Shown here: positions 25,478-33,570 of the stretch, piece by piece
Position numbering within the stretch: the first letter of the stretch is position 1
Layout: every line of letters begins with the position of its first letter
Assembly (NCBI GenBank): GCA_965260935.1
Contig: OZ253374.1
Coordinates: forward strand, 2,232,001-2,296,000
Length of the DNA: 64,000 bases
Source of the DNA: JBBROS01 sp965260935
Lineage (GTDB): Bacteria; Pseudomonadota; Alphaproteobacteria; Acetobacterales; Acetobacteraceae
Direction of reading: 5' to 3'
Notes under the pieces: generated by a model
The model's input: the letters and a program-made list of their open reading frames with translations, nothing else
Databases searched by the model: none
What the model was told of the DNA's origin: nothing
Made by a program: the position numbers and the translations under genes

Positions 25478-26301
25478 TGATCTCCGAACCGCAAGTGCAT
25501 GAGGTCATGCAACTCGTCCGCGCCGTCGCGCGCAGCGAGGTCATGCCCCGCTTCCGCAACCTGGCAGCAACCGATGTCGCGACCAAGTCCGGCCCCCTCG
25601 ATCTCGTCACCGTCGCCGACGAGCAGGCCGAGCAGCGTCTCGGCGCGGGGCTGCTCCAGATGTTCCCCGGCGTCACGGTCGTCGGCGAGGAAGCCGCCAC
25701 GCGTGACCCGGCCCTCCTCGCCCGCGTCGGCGTCGACCCGCTTTGCTTCGTTGTCGATCCGGTCGACGGAACGGCGAACTTCGCCGCCGGGCTGCCGCTG
25801 TTCGGCGTGATCGTAGCCGTGGTCGAACACGGCCAAACCACCGCCGCGATTATCCACGACCCGGTCGGCGACGACACCGCCGTGGCGCTAAGAGGGCAGG
25901 GGGCCTGGATGGAGCGGGCCGACGGGCGCTGCACGCTCCGCGTCTCCGCCCCGGCGCCGGTCGAGGCGATGGCCGGAAGCATCTCCTGGCGCTACGTGCC
26001 GGAACCGCGGCGCACCCAATTCTGCGCCCGCCTTCCCCGCGTGGCGGCAGCCTGGGACTACCGCTGCGCCGCCCACCAGTATCGGATGCTGGCCGCCGGC
26101 TCGTGCCACTACGGGTTCTATCACCGGCTGTTGCCGTGGGACCATGCCGCCGGCGTCCTGCTCCACCAAGAGGCCGGCGGCTACTCGGCCTGCCTGGACG
26201 GCAGCCCATACAAGCCCGGCCAAACCGGCGGCGGCCTGATCTGCGCGCCGGACCAACCGAGCTGGTCAGCCCTGCGCCACGCCTTCTTCGGCGAGGAATA
26301 A
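25477..26301 (+). CDS. inositol monophosphatase family phosphatase
   Basis: A 274-residue member of the Mg-dependent IMPase superfamily. Motif A includes GEEAATRD and FVVDPVDGTANFAAGLPLFG, the metal-binding DPxDGT core; motif B is LLPWDHAAGVLLHQEAGG. Substrates in this superfamily include inositol phosphate, histidinol phosphate and PAP; the sequence alone does not choose. It overlaps hflX by one base (TGATG) and probably ends the hfq-hflX transcript. It is convergent with the pentapeptide gene, with a 20-base gap. Confidence 0.87.
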   Translation: MISEPQVHEVMQLVRAVARSEVMPRFRNLAATDVATKSGPLDLVTVADEQAEQRLGAGLLQMFPGVTVVGEEAATRDPALLARVGVDPLCFVVDPVDGTANFAAGLPLFGVIVAVVEHGQTTAAIIHDPVGDDTAVALRGQGAWMERADGRCTLRVSAPAPVEAMAGSISWRYVPEPRRTQFCARLPRVAAAWDYRCAAHQYRMLAAGSCHYGFYHRLLPWDHAAGVLLHQEAGGYSACLDGSPYKPGQTGGGLICAPDQPSWSALRHAFFGEE

Positions 26302-26321
26302 GCATGGCTGGCCGCCCGAGT

Positions 26322-27119
26322 TCACCGGGACCGGGTCCGATCCAAGCCTTTCACATCATCTAGCCCGGCCGCCCCCGAGAGCCGCGCCGATTTGAAATCC
26401 GCCCCGGTCGCGTCGGCTCCCGTCAAATCCGCCCCGGTCAGGTTCGCGCCAATGAAATCGGCCCGATACAGGTAAGCATGGCGCAGGTTCGCCCCGGTCA
26501 GGTTGGCGAACCGGAGCAAGGCGTTCCCTAGCTCCGCCCCCTCCAGGTTCGCCCCGGACAGGTCAGCGCTTTGAAACTCCGCCCGAAGCAGCCCCATCGA
26601 CTGGTTCGTCATGTCGGCGCTCATCAGCGCCCCTGACAGGTTCGCGCCGCGCAGGTCGGCGAAACCAAGCCGCGACACCAGCCGCGCGCCGGACAAGTCG
26701 GCGCTCCGCATCACCGGCGCTTCCTTCGCCGACGCCTGCAGCGTGCTCGACGTCACCAGCCCGAACATCTGCGCGCCAACCATCTTGGCGCCCGTAAGAT
26801 TGGCACGGATCACGTTCGTGATCGCCATGTTCGCGCCTGAAAGATCGGCGTCTGAAAGATCTGCCCCTTCGAACTTCGCCGAAAACAGGTTCGCCCCTGA
26901 AAGGTCGGCCCCTTGCAGGTTTGCGCCGCTGAAATCAAGCCTGTTCAAGTCAAGCCCCGCCAGCGACTTTCCGGATAGATCAACTCCGGCGTCAGATGCA
27001 GGCCGACGGAGCAAGTCAGCCGCCGACTCCCGCGTGTAATCGGCAGCCTTCCCCTCTCGATGCCAAACCGCCAGCAGCCCGGCGCCCGCAAGAGCCGCCC
27101 GGCGACCGATGCGAGCCAA
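26322..27119 (-). CDS. exported pentapeptide-repeat protein
   Basis: About 265 residues with roughly thirty A(D/N)LxG-type repeats (for example DLSGANLQGADLSGANLFSA), which form a right-handed quadrilateral beta helix. The N-terminus MARIGRRAALAGAGLLAVW has a twin arginine followed by a hydrophobic stretch, so export by Tat is plausible. TTG 27119 is chosen because it places this signal at the start; the frame is open to ATG 27203, which would overlap gfa by 41 bases. The repeat run breaks between about 130 and 160, where methionine-rich spacers occur. Function unknown. Confidence 0.8.
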   Translation of the reverse strand: MARIGRRAALAGAGLLAVWHREGKAADYTRESAADLLRRPASDAGVDLSGKSLAGLDLNRLDFSGANLQGADLSGANLFSAKFEGADLSDADLSGANMAITNVIRANLTGAKMVGAQMFGLVTSSTLQASAKEAPVMRSADLSGARLVSRLGFADLRGANLSGALMSADMTNQSMGLLRAEFQSADLSGANLEGAELGNALLRFANLTGANLRHAYLYRADFIGANLTGADLTGADATGADFKSARLSGAAGLDDVKGLDRTRSR

Positions 27120-27162
27120 GCCAACTGGTCGTTCACCTGGCGGGATCAAGCCTCTAGGCCAC

Positions 27163-27732
27163 CTAGGCGTGCGCAGCCTTCGCCACATGGGTCGCAATCG
27201 CATCCATCAACGGCGGCGAGAGGCAATCATAAGGCGGCAGGCCGACATCCCGCAGCCGCGACCGCACGCCATCCATCTCCTCCGGCGGCGTCCCGGTCTC
27301 AATGATCGAGGACACGAACGCGGCAAATTCCGGCGGCGCCCAGCCCGGTCCAGGCGACAGCTCGGGATGAACGAAGTCGAGCCCGTAAAACGGGTGCGAT
27401 CGATCTTCGATCCGCCCGTACATATGCACCCCGCAGCCAGTGCAACGATGCCGCTGGATTGCTGCCGACGGATCGACCACCGCCAGCTTGTCCCCATTCT
27501 CGACAACATGAAGCTTGTCCCGCGGCACGACGGCCACCATCGAGAACCGAGCCCCTTCCGGCTTCCAACACTTGCTGCAGCCACAGACATGATTATGCGC
27601 AACCTGCGCGCCAACCTCGACCTTTACTGGCCTGTCGCTGCAATGGCAGGTCAGCACGCCCCCAGCAAAACCTTCCGTTCCAGGCTTCAGCCCATTGTCA
27701 ACGGCTGGATGAATATGGATCGCACTCGACAT
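27163..27732 (-). CDS. gfa: S-(hydroxymethyl)glutathione synthase (Gfa, formaldehyde-activating)
   Basis: A 189-residue Gfa family protein, which accelerates or buffers the reaction of formaldehyde with glutathione. The zinc sites are visible: LTCHCSDRPVKV, HVCGCSKCWKPEG and HRCTGCGVHMYGRIED. SRLRDVGLPPYDCLSPPLMD near the end is typical of the long Gfa group. ATG 27732 follows AGGAGGG. It marks the first methylotrophy-related gene of the island and links to fghA at 33567, the hydrolase of the same glutathione pathway; the connecting dehydrogenase is not in the window. Confidence 0.88.
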   Translation of the reverse strand: MSSAIHIHPAVDNGLKPGTEGFAGGVLTCHCSDRPVKVEVGAQVAHNHVCGCSKCWKPEGARFSMVAVVPRDKLHVVENGDKLAVVDPSAAIQRHRCTGCGVHMYGRIEDRSHPFYGLDFVHPELSPGPGWAPPEFAAFVSSIIETGTPPEEMDGVRSRLRDVGLPPYDCLSPPLMDAIATHVAKAAHA

Positions 27733-27932
27733 TGTTCCCTCCTGGCCAGCTTTTCTGGCTCGATTTGTTTCGAAGCAGTCCGGCTGAAACGACCTTGGAC
27801 TGCGATTGCCCTGACTGGAAAAGTCACGGCGATAAAGGTCTAGTGGCAGAAACAAACGATCAGCACATCAAGGTTTAGTCCATCGCCGACCTCCGTGAAC
27901 GGGCCTTCCTGTGGCTCTTAACTAGTCTTGAA

Positions 27933-28196
27933 TCAGTGTTTCGCGTGCGCCTTCGTCCGGTCTGCCGTCGCCCCGCCGTGCTGACCCTTGTGCTCGCGGG
28001 TCATCGCCCGCCCGCCATTGCTGCGCAACGGCTCAGTCTGCGCGCCCACAGCCGGCGTCTGCCCGCCCGTCCCAAGCGTCGTCGGGCTGCCGGCAGCCGG
28101 CCCGGACGTCGTTCCTGGCGTCTGCGCCATAGCCGCGCCGCCCGAAATGATCGCCGCGGCGACCGCGGCAAACAGTATCTGTCTCGTCATCTGCAT
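27933..28196 (-). CDS. small exported Gly/Thr-rich protein, function unknown
   Basis: An 87-residue protein with a clear signal peptide (MQMTRQILFAAVAAAIISGG then AAMAQ). The mature part is low complexity, rich in Gly, Thr, Pro and Gln, and ends with a basic histidine/lysine tail (RTKAHAKH). No domain is recognised. In composition it resembles the exported protein at 48297. It lies between gfa and the SoxYZ-like gene on the same strand, with gaps of 200 and 34 bases. Confidence 0.6.
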   Translation of the reverse strand: MQMTRQILFAAVAAAIISGGAAMAQTPGTTSGPAAGSPTTLGTGGQTPAVGAQTEPLRSNGGRAMTREHKGQHGGATADRTKAHAKH

Positions 28197-28230
28197 GATC
28201 CCTGCGCTAAATAATTGCCGTGACCCTGGC

Positions 28231-29049
28231 CTAACTCCGGTCGCCCGGCAAGCGGAAGGCGTGCTCGAACGTGGCCTTCGTGCTGTCGTTAACCTTCACC
28301 GTCAACGTCCCCGGCCCGGAGGGACTGAATCCGAACGTGATCGCCGGGTCCTCGCTCAACGAGATGTCGGCCTCCAGCGTGAATACCTGCTCGCCTTGAA
28401 AGCTCACCTCGACGTCCTGGATGAAACGGGCAGGGATGTAGTTGTGCGTCAGTTGGTCAACCTGCATGCCGTTGTTGTTCGGATGGCTGATCAACAACTG
28501 CGCCATAATGGTTTGGCCCTCCCCGAACACCGCCTCGCCCTCGGTGCGGAGCCGCATCTTGCCCATCCGGGACATGGCCAGCTTCGGATCCTTCAGCGAC
28601 GGCGCCGAGCAGCCGCCCGCGGCCTTGACGAACCGCTCGGCCACGAACAGCCGCCCGTCCTCCGTCTCCGCGACCGCGTGCATCAGCGTATACTGGTCCA
28701 CCCGCACGCGGGTCTTCAATTCGTGCGGGTCGGCAAGCGGCCCGAAACGGAAGATGCCGGCAAGCGGGGAAGGGTTCCCGTCAACCAGGATGTAAACCGC
28801 CTTGATCTTCCCCCCCGCGCCGCCCCCGGCCGGGTCGGTCGTGACCGTGATCGGCACGAGCGCCGCGTCCTGTGCCCGGTACGGCGCCTCCAGGCTGATC
28901 ACCCCGGCCCCGTCGGCAAGCGCCTTCTCGCCGAACACCGCCTGGCGCAGATCGTGCCAGCGCGCCGCCCGGGTCGCCTCGTCCTCCGTCGCCCGCGCGG
29001 GCAAGCACGCCAGCAGCCCGAGGCCGCAAGCCAGGATCAGCGCTCTCAT
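28231..29049 (-). CDS. quinoprotein dehydrogenase-associated SoxYZ-like carrier protein
   Basis: A 272-residue periplasmic protein with signal peptide MRALILACGLGLLACLPARA. The N-terminal part resembles SoxY: its carrier-type segment VKAAGGCSAPSLKDP contains the glycine-flanked cysteine. The C-terminal part resembles SoxZ (LISHPNNNGMQVDQLTHNYI and a final sandwich domain). Such fusions accompany PQQ-dependent alcohol dehydrogenases and their metallohydrolase partner, which is encoded 4 bases upstream. The exact chemistry carried on the cysteine is not established. Confidence 0.87.
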   Translation of the reverse strand: MRALILACGLGLLACLPARATEDEATRAARWHDLRQAVFGEKALADGAGVISLEAPYRAQDAALVPITVTTDPAGGGAGGKIKAVYILVDGNPSPLAGIFRFGPLADPHELKTRVRVDQYTLMHAVAETEDGRLFVAERFVKAAGGCSAPSLKDPKLAMSRMGKMRLRTEGEAVFGEGQTIMAQLLISHPNNNGMQVDQLTHNYIPARFIQDVEVSFQGEQVFTLEADISLSEDPAITFGFSPSGPGTLTVKVNDSTKATFEHAFRLPGDRS

Positions 29050-29053
29050 GGCA

Positions 29054-29974
29054 TCACTCCCATTCCAACTCGCTGTAGGCCGTCGTGACGTTGCGGCCAT
29101 TGTAGTCGTCGAACAGCAGCCAGCGGTCCCGCTCCGACTGCCCCACCGTCGCCACCGCCTGCTCGATATCCCCGCCCCCGGCGATGATCGCGCGGATGCC
29201 GCGGACGAGGACCGTTAGATACCGCTCCTCGGCCGCCGCCGCTGCCGGCCACGGCACGGCCGCCGGTCCATGCCCCGGCACCGCCCGCCGCGCCGCCATT
29301 GCTTTCAGCCGCTGCAAGGCGGCAATCCAGCCCAGGATGCTGCCATCCAAAGCCGGTACCCGGTCCACGAACAGCAAGTCCCCGGTGAACAGCGTCCCGG
29401 TTGCCGCGTCGAACACCGACAGGTCGTTGTCGGTATGCGCCGTCGCAAACGCCGCGAGATGCAGGACACGCCCGCCCAGATCGATCTCGGCCGTATCCGA
29501 AACCAGCATCGTCGGCTTCTCGTAGTCGCCCGCATCCTCGATGCCCAGCACGTCCGCCAGCCGGTTGCGGTAGAACTCCCCGCGCTGGACCAGCATCGCC
29601 TCCATCCGCGCATGGCCGACGAACACCGGCTTGTCAGGCACGAACGCCGCCGCCCCGAACACGTGGTCCGGATGCAGGTGCGTCATGATCACGTACCGAA
29701 CCGGCAACGCCGTCGCCGCCCGCACCGACGCCCGCAGCCGTTCCCCATCGACCCGGCTCCCTCCGGGGTCGATCACCGCGACGCCCGACCGCCCGACGAC
29801 GAAGCTGATGTTGGCGATCCCGTCCTCGTTGGCCGCGGTCGCCTCCTCATGCACCCCCGGCCGCACGTGAATGCCCGGCGCAACCTCCGTCATCGTGAAC
29901 GGTTCCGCCGCCCGGGCCGTTAAGGAACTGAGGCAAGCCGCGGCCGAGACCAGGATCGCCTCCCGCCGCCTCAC
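29054..29974 (-). CDS. quinoprotein-associated zinc metallohydrolase (MBL fold)
   Basis: A 306-residue exported metallo-beta-lactamase-fold hydrolase. After a signal peptide (ILVSAAACLSSLTARA) come VIDPGGSRVDGERL, the zinc motif THLHPDHVFGAAAF (HxHxDH) and FTGDLLFVDRVPALDGS with the bridging aspartate, then VPGHGPAAVPW. It belongs to the SoxH-related metallohydrolases found beside PQQ genes and a SoxYZ-like carrier, as here. The start overlaps pqqE by four bases. Role in quinoprotein function is inferred from context. Confidence 0.86.
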   Translation of the reverse strand: MRRREAILVSAAACLSSLTARAAEPFTMTEVAPGIHVRPGVHEEATAANEDGIANISFVVGRSGVAVIDPGGSRVDGERLRASVRAATALPVRYVIMTHLHPDHVFGAAAFVPDKPVFVGHARMEAMLVQRGEFYRNRLADVLGIEDAGDYEKPTMLVSDTAEIDLGGRVLHLAAFATAHTDNDLSVFDAATGTLFTGDLLFVDRVPALDGSILGWIAALQRLKAMAARRAVPGHGPAAVPWPAAAAAEERYLTVLVRGIRAIIAGGGDIEQAVATVGQSERDRWLLFDDYNGRNVTTAYSELEWE

Positions 29975-31074
29975 CCGACAGGCTCCGGCCCGCGCACCCG
30001 GCGATAAACAAGCGCCGCCGCCGCATCAGCCTCCCGGACCGCGTCGGCCATCAGATGGTGATCCGGCGACAGCGCGCAGGCCGGGTCGGTCGCCGCGGCG
30101 TCCCCGGTCAGCGCGAACGCCTGGCAGCGGCAGCCGCCCCAATCGATCTCCTTGCGCTCGCACGACCGGCAAGGCTCCGGCATCCAATCCGTCCCGCGGA
30201 ACCGGGCAAAGCCGGCGTCCTCGCGCCAGATCGACGCCAGCGACGTATTCCGAACCGACGGAAACGCGAACCCCGGCAAACTCTCCGCGGCATGGCAAGG
30301 CAACGCCAGTCCCGCCGGCGTGATATTGATGATCCGCCGCGCCCATCCCCCCATGCACGCCTTCGGCCGCGCGGCGTAATAGTCCGGCACGACGTAATCA
30401 ACCGTGATCCGCCCGCGCAAGCGGACGCGCGCGGCCTCGACCGTCTCGGTCGCCTCCTCAAGCTGCCCCCGCGTAGGCATCAGCGCGTCGCGGTTCGCGA
30501 GCGCCCACCCATAATACTGCACGTGCGCGATCTCGATCCGGCTCGCCCCCAGCCGCTCGCCAAGCGCCAGCATGTCCGGCAGCCGCTCGAGGTTCTGCCG
30601 GTGCACCACGAAATTGGCCGTAAGCGGCAACCCGGCCGCATGGATCAGCCTCGCCACGGCCAGCTTCTTCGCGTGCCCCCCGCGATAGCCCCCGATGCGG
30701 TCGGCATTGCCCGCCTCCGCATCCTGGAAACTGAGCTGCACGTGGTCGAGCCCGGCCTCTGCCAAAGCCGCGAGCGACGCCTCGGTCAGCGTCACCCCCG
30801 CGGTAATCAGGTTGCTGTAAAGCCCGCCCGCCGCCGTCCGCCGCACCAGTTCGAGCAAATCCCGCCGTGCCGTCGGCTCCCCGCCCGAGAAATGCACCTG
30901 CAGCACGCCCAGCGCCGCGGCCTCGTCCAGCACGCGCAGCCAGGACGCCGTGTCAAGCTCCCCCGCCGCCCGCTCCAGCTCGATCGGGTTCGCGCAATAT
31001 GGGCATTGCAGCGGGCACCGATGGGTCAACTCCGCCAACAGCGCGAGCGGCGGCGGAACAGCGGCGGCGCTCAT
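29971..31074 (-). CDS. pqqE: PqqA peptide cyclase (radical SAM)
   Basis: A 367-residue radical SAM enzyme that crosslinks Glu and Tyr of PqqA, the first step of PQQ synthesis. The SAM cluster motif is CPLQCPYC with Cys20, Cys24 and Cys27. The SPASM-type C-terminus carries the auxiliary-cluster cysteines (CHAAES, EPCRSCERKEID, GGCRCQAFALTGD). It overlaps pqqD by four bases, and PqqD delivers the peptide to this enzyme. All expected motifs are present. Confidence 0.95.
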   Translation of the reverse strand: MSAAAVPPPLALLAELTHRCPLQCPYCANPIELERAAGELDTASWLRVLDEAAALGVLQVHFSGGEPTARRDLLELVRRTAAGGLYSNLITAGVTLTEASLAALAEAGLDHVQLSFQDAEAGNADRIGGYRGGHAKKLAVARLIHAAGLPLTANFVVHRQNLERLPDMLALGERLGASRIEIAHVQYYGWALANRDALMPTRGQLEEATETVEAARVRLRGRITVDYVVPDYYAARPKACMGGWARRIINITPAGLALPCHAAESLPGFAFPSVRNTSLASIWREDAGFARFRGTDWMPEPCRSCERKEIDWGGCRCQAFALTGDAAATDPACALSPDHHLMADAVREADAAAALVYRRVRGPEPVG

Positions 31075-31334
31075 AACCGGATCGCTCCCTTGTCGGACAA
31101 GTCCAGCAGCATGGAGGCAACGTCGCCGGCAATCGTGTCGCGCGGCGCGTTGAACCGCCCGGCGAGTTCGTCAACGATGGCCGGAACGTCCCGCACGCCG
31201 TCCACCAGCTTCAGCACCTCCACCGCCGGCCCGTCGAGCACGAACAGCCGCTCGGGCGCCAGAACGACCCAAGCCTCGCGCACCTCGTCGAACCGGAGCC
31301 GGAAGCCGCGGTTGAAGGCCGGCACGCCGGTCAT
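31071..31334 (-). CDS. pqqD: PQQ biosynthesis peptide chaperone PqqD
   Basis: An 87-residue PqqD, the RiPP recognition element that binds PqqA and presents it to PqqE. It begins MTGVPAFNRGFRLRFDEVRE with the family phrase WVVLAPERLFVLDGPAVEVL, followed by a helical DELAGRFNAPRDTIAGDV segment. Start ATG 31334 overlaps the end of pqqC by four bases, so the order pqqC-pqqD-pqqE is tightly coupled. It is a separate protein here, not fused to PqqC as in some methylotrophs. Confidence 0.94.
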   Translation of the reverse strand: MTGVPAFNRGFRLRFDEVREAWVVLAPERLFVLDGPAVEVLKLVDGVRDVPAIVDELAGRFNAPRDTIAGDVASMLLDLSDKGAIRL

Positions 31335-32068
31335 GCCGCCTCGGGCCTGAACGCGCCGGGAGGAACCAGGCCCGGCTCGACATAGGCGGAATACAGCGCA
31401 TCGAGCTGCGACCAAAGCACGTCGCACTTGAACCGAAGCGCCGCCAAAACCTGCTCCTGCAGCGCCCGCGTCGTGGCGTGCTCGTCCACGTAGGCCAGCG
31501 CGAAATCCACGTCCTTCGGCGCCTGCGTCAGCCGCGGCGTGAAATAGGCCAGCGTTTCCCGCGTCACCCACGGGTAATTGGCCAACATGCCGGACACGCG
31601 CTCGGCGATGATCGTGGGCGAGAACATCTCCGTCAGCGACGACGCCACCGCCTCCAGAACCGAGCGGTCCCGGACAAACGCGACGTAGGCATCCACCGCG
31701 AACCGCGTGCCCGCAAGAATGCCCTCGGTGCTTTCCACATACCCCCGCTCCAGCCCGACCCCCTCGGCCAGCTTGAGCCAGCGCGAAACGCCCCCTTGGC
31801 CCGGCCCGTCGCCGTCATGGTCAGCCAATCGCGACCGCCACGCCCGCCGCAGGTCGGCCGTCGGCAACCGGGCCAGCAACGTCGCGTCCTTGGCCGGGAT
31901 GCGGCTCTGGTAATAGTACCGGTTGAGCGCCCAGGCCTGCACCTGGCCCCGGTTGAGCGCCCCGCCATGCAGCTTGCGATGGAACGGATGCAGGTTGTGG
32001 TACCGCTCGTCCCCGATCCCCTGCAACGCCTGCCGCAATTCCCCGGACGACATCCTGCGGTCGCTCAC
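31331..32068 (-). CDS. pqqC: pyrroloquinoline-quinone synthase PqqC
   Basis: A 245-residue cofactor-free oxidase that carries out the final ring closure and oxidation to PQQ. Family motifs include YHNLHPFHRKLHGGALNRGQ, QAWALNRYYYQSRIPAKDA, SRLADHDGDG and MLANYPWVTRETLAYF. The start is GTG 32068, inside the end of pqqB; a methionine at residue 6 is an alternative. It is compact and not fused to PqqD. Confidence 0.95.
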   Translation of the reverse strand: MSDRRMSSGELRQALQGIGDERYHNLHPFHRKLHGGALNRGQVQAWALNRYYYQSRIPAKDATLLARLPTADLRRAWRSRLADHDGDGPGQGGVSRWLKLAEGVGLERGYVESTEGILAGTRFAVDAYVAFVRDRSVLEAVASSLTEMFSPTIIAERVSGMLANYPWVTRETLAYFTPRLTQAPKDVDFALAYVDEHATTRALQEQVLAALRFKCDVLWSQLDALYSAYVEPGLVPPGAFRPEAA

Positions 32069-32985
32069 AGCCGCAACTCCATGCCGTCGTAAGCGACCTC
32101 CCAGCCGGCAGCCTCCACCTCGGCCCGCTCCGGCGAATCATCCAGCAGGATTGGGTTCGAGTTGTTGATATGCACCAGCACCCGCCGCCGCACCCCTAGA
32201 TCCCTGAACGCCTCCATCGTCCCGTCAGGCCCGGACACGCTCATATGCCCCATCCGTCGCCCTGTCTTGGCGCCAAGCCCGGCCCGCACCATCTCGTCGT
32301 CGCTCCACAACGTGCCGTCGAATAGCACGGCGTCCGCTTCCTGGAGCCGGTCAGCCAGCCGCGCGGTCATGCCGGCGCACCCGGGAATATAGAACAGCGT
32401 GCGATCGCCATCCGAGACGGCCAGGCCCACGCTCTGCTCCCCCTCCCGGAGCGTCGGTGTCTCCCCGGCCCGCTCAAGGTAAAGCGGAACCTTGCCCGGC
32501 ACCGCGAAGGGCAGCACCGTAAGCCCGCTCCCCTTCCCATCGGCACGCTTGATCGAGACCCGCTCATCCAACGCCATCACCTCGCGCCGCACGACGTCGC
32601 GCGCCAGAACCTCGAAAACCGGGTTGGCATCCAGCACGCCATGAACTTCGCCCGTCGCATAAACGCGAAACGCCTCCCGCTCCCGCATCGTCAGCAACCC
32701 GGCGATCGCGTCAACATCCCCGCCAGTCAGCGCCACCGCATCAATCGGCGTGGACCGAAGCCCCTCGCGCGGCTGCAACGCCGGCGTCCGCTCGATCTGT
32801 TGCCGCAAATCCGGCGACGCGTTCAGCAACGTCCACCGCAACCCATCCGCACTGACCGCAACCGACGCCTGGGTGCGAGGCAATGCGCCCTCGTCACCGG
32901 ACCGCGCCCGCCGGCAACCCGGCGCATTCGAGTTCCATTGCGGAAATCCCCCGCCGGCCGCGGCGCCAAGAATAATCGCCTGCAT
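32065..32985 (-). CDS. pqqB: PQQ biosynthesis protein PqqB
   Basis: A 306-residue metallo-beta-lactamase-fold protein that hydroxylates the crosslinked peptide intermediate. The opening QAIILGAAAGGGFPQWN and NCxGC-like segment SNAPGCRRARSG are diagnostic, followed by DAVALTGGDVDAIAGLLTMR, VLFDGTLWSDDEM, GHMSVSGPDG and VLVHINNSNPIL. ATG 32985 is chosen at the conserved start; the frame is open 57 bases further upstream. pqqA lies 77 bases before it on the same strand. Confidence 0.94.
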   Translation of the reverse strand: MQAIILGAAAGGGFPQWNSNAPGCRRARSGDEGALPRTQASVAVSADGLRWTLLNASPDLRQQIERTPALQPREGLRSTPIDAVALTGGDVDAIAGLLTMREREAFRVYATGEVHGVLDANPVFEVLARDVVRREVMALDERVSIKRADGKGSGLTVLPFAVPGKVPLYLERAGETPTLREGEQSVGLAVSDGDRTLFYIPGCAGMTARLADRLQEADAVLFDGTLWSDDEMVRAGLGAKTGRRMGHMSVSGPDGTMEAFRDLGVRRRVLVHINNSNPILLDDSPERAEVEAAGWEVAYDGMELRL

Positions 32986-33062
32986 TGCCAAAAGCCCAGT
33001 AACAGCAGCAGCCCGCCGCGGAACAACCGGGCAGGCTACCAAAGCTGTAGCGGAACGTCCGC

Positions 33063-33143
33063 TTATTTAATATCGGCGCAGGCGTAGGAGTTGATCTCAG
33101 CGCCCAAAGCGATCTCAACGATAACCGGTGTGGTCCAAGCCAT
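33063..33143 (-). CDS. pqqA: PQQ precursor peptide PqqA (26 residues)
   Basis: A very short gene encoding MAWTTPVIVEIALGAEINSY followed by ACADIK. The substrate residues sit as ExxxY: Glu16 and Tyr20 are the carbons crosslinked by PqqE to make PQQ. The N-terminal W, P and VEI pattern matches the PqqA leader. ATG 33143 has a strong GAGGAGG ribosome binding site. It is the first gene of pqqABCDE, the order expected, and a promoter-like sequence is just upstream. The TAA stop is at 33063-33065. Confidence 0.95.
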   Translation of the reverse strand: MAWTTPVIVEIALGAEINSYACADIK

Positions 33144-33163
33144 GACAAAGCCTCCTCTTTCAA

Positions 33164-33192
33164 TATTATTGATACCGAGAATGAGCACTCAA
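33164..33192 (-). promoter_or_regulatory. candidate pqqA promoter
   Basis: On the minus strand, TTGAGT (33187-33192) and ATAATA (33164-33169) are separated by exactly 17 bases, in an AT-rich pocket within high-GC DNA. Transcription would start about 33157, leaving a short leader carrying the pqqA ribosome binding site. Match to sigma-70 consensus is moderate. Confidence 0.45.
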
Positions 33193-33213
33193 CCCCTGTC
33201 AGTCAAGTCACAT

Positions 33214-33570
33214 TCACGGTCCGCTGCAATCTTTCAGGTCCTTGTCCGACAAGGAGAATGCAACCCGCTTACCGCCAACCACCGTGACATCACGCGCCAG
33301 GCACTGCCGTCCCTTCGCGTCCGTCGTCTGCACGTCGTAATGCCCCGGCGTCACCCCAGCCAGCCGAAGCCGCTCGTCATGATCCACCGTCCCGTCCTTG
33401 TCGTTGGCGCACTGGTCCGGCCCGAATGCCGTCGTGCCCGCGGGCGCCATCCTCAATCGCGTGATCGTGTTGGACGTGAGGTTCCAGAACTCCATCCGCT
33501 CCGCCGCAGTGGCCGGCCCGGCCAGAGCGGCACCCAGCAACGCCCCCGCTATGATCCCGCGCACCGTCAC
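33214..33570 (-). CDS. small exported protein with lanmodulin-like loop
   Basis: A 118-residue exported protein (signal peptide MTVRGIIAGALLGAALAGPA then TAA). The mature part reads as a beta-rich domain (FWNLTSNTITRLRMAPAG, later GHYDVQTTDAKGRQCLARDV) with paired cysteines. Residues 55-66, ANDKDGTVDHDE, look like an EF-hand loop: acidic at positions 3, 5, 9 and 12 and Gly at 6, but Ala at position 1. The DKDGT-D-E pattern is close to lanmodulin loops. GTG 33570 overlaps the fghA stop, and pqqA is next downstream. Function unknown; metal binding is an inference. Confidence 0.7.
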   Translation of the reverse strand: MTVRGIIAGALLGAALAGPATAAERMEFWNLTSNTITRLRMAPAGTTAFGPDQCANDKDGTVDHDERLRLAGVTPGHYDVQTTDAKGRQCLARDVTVVGGKRVAFSLSDKDLKDCSGP

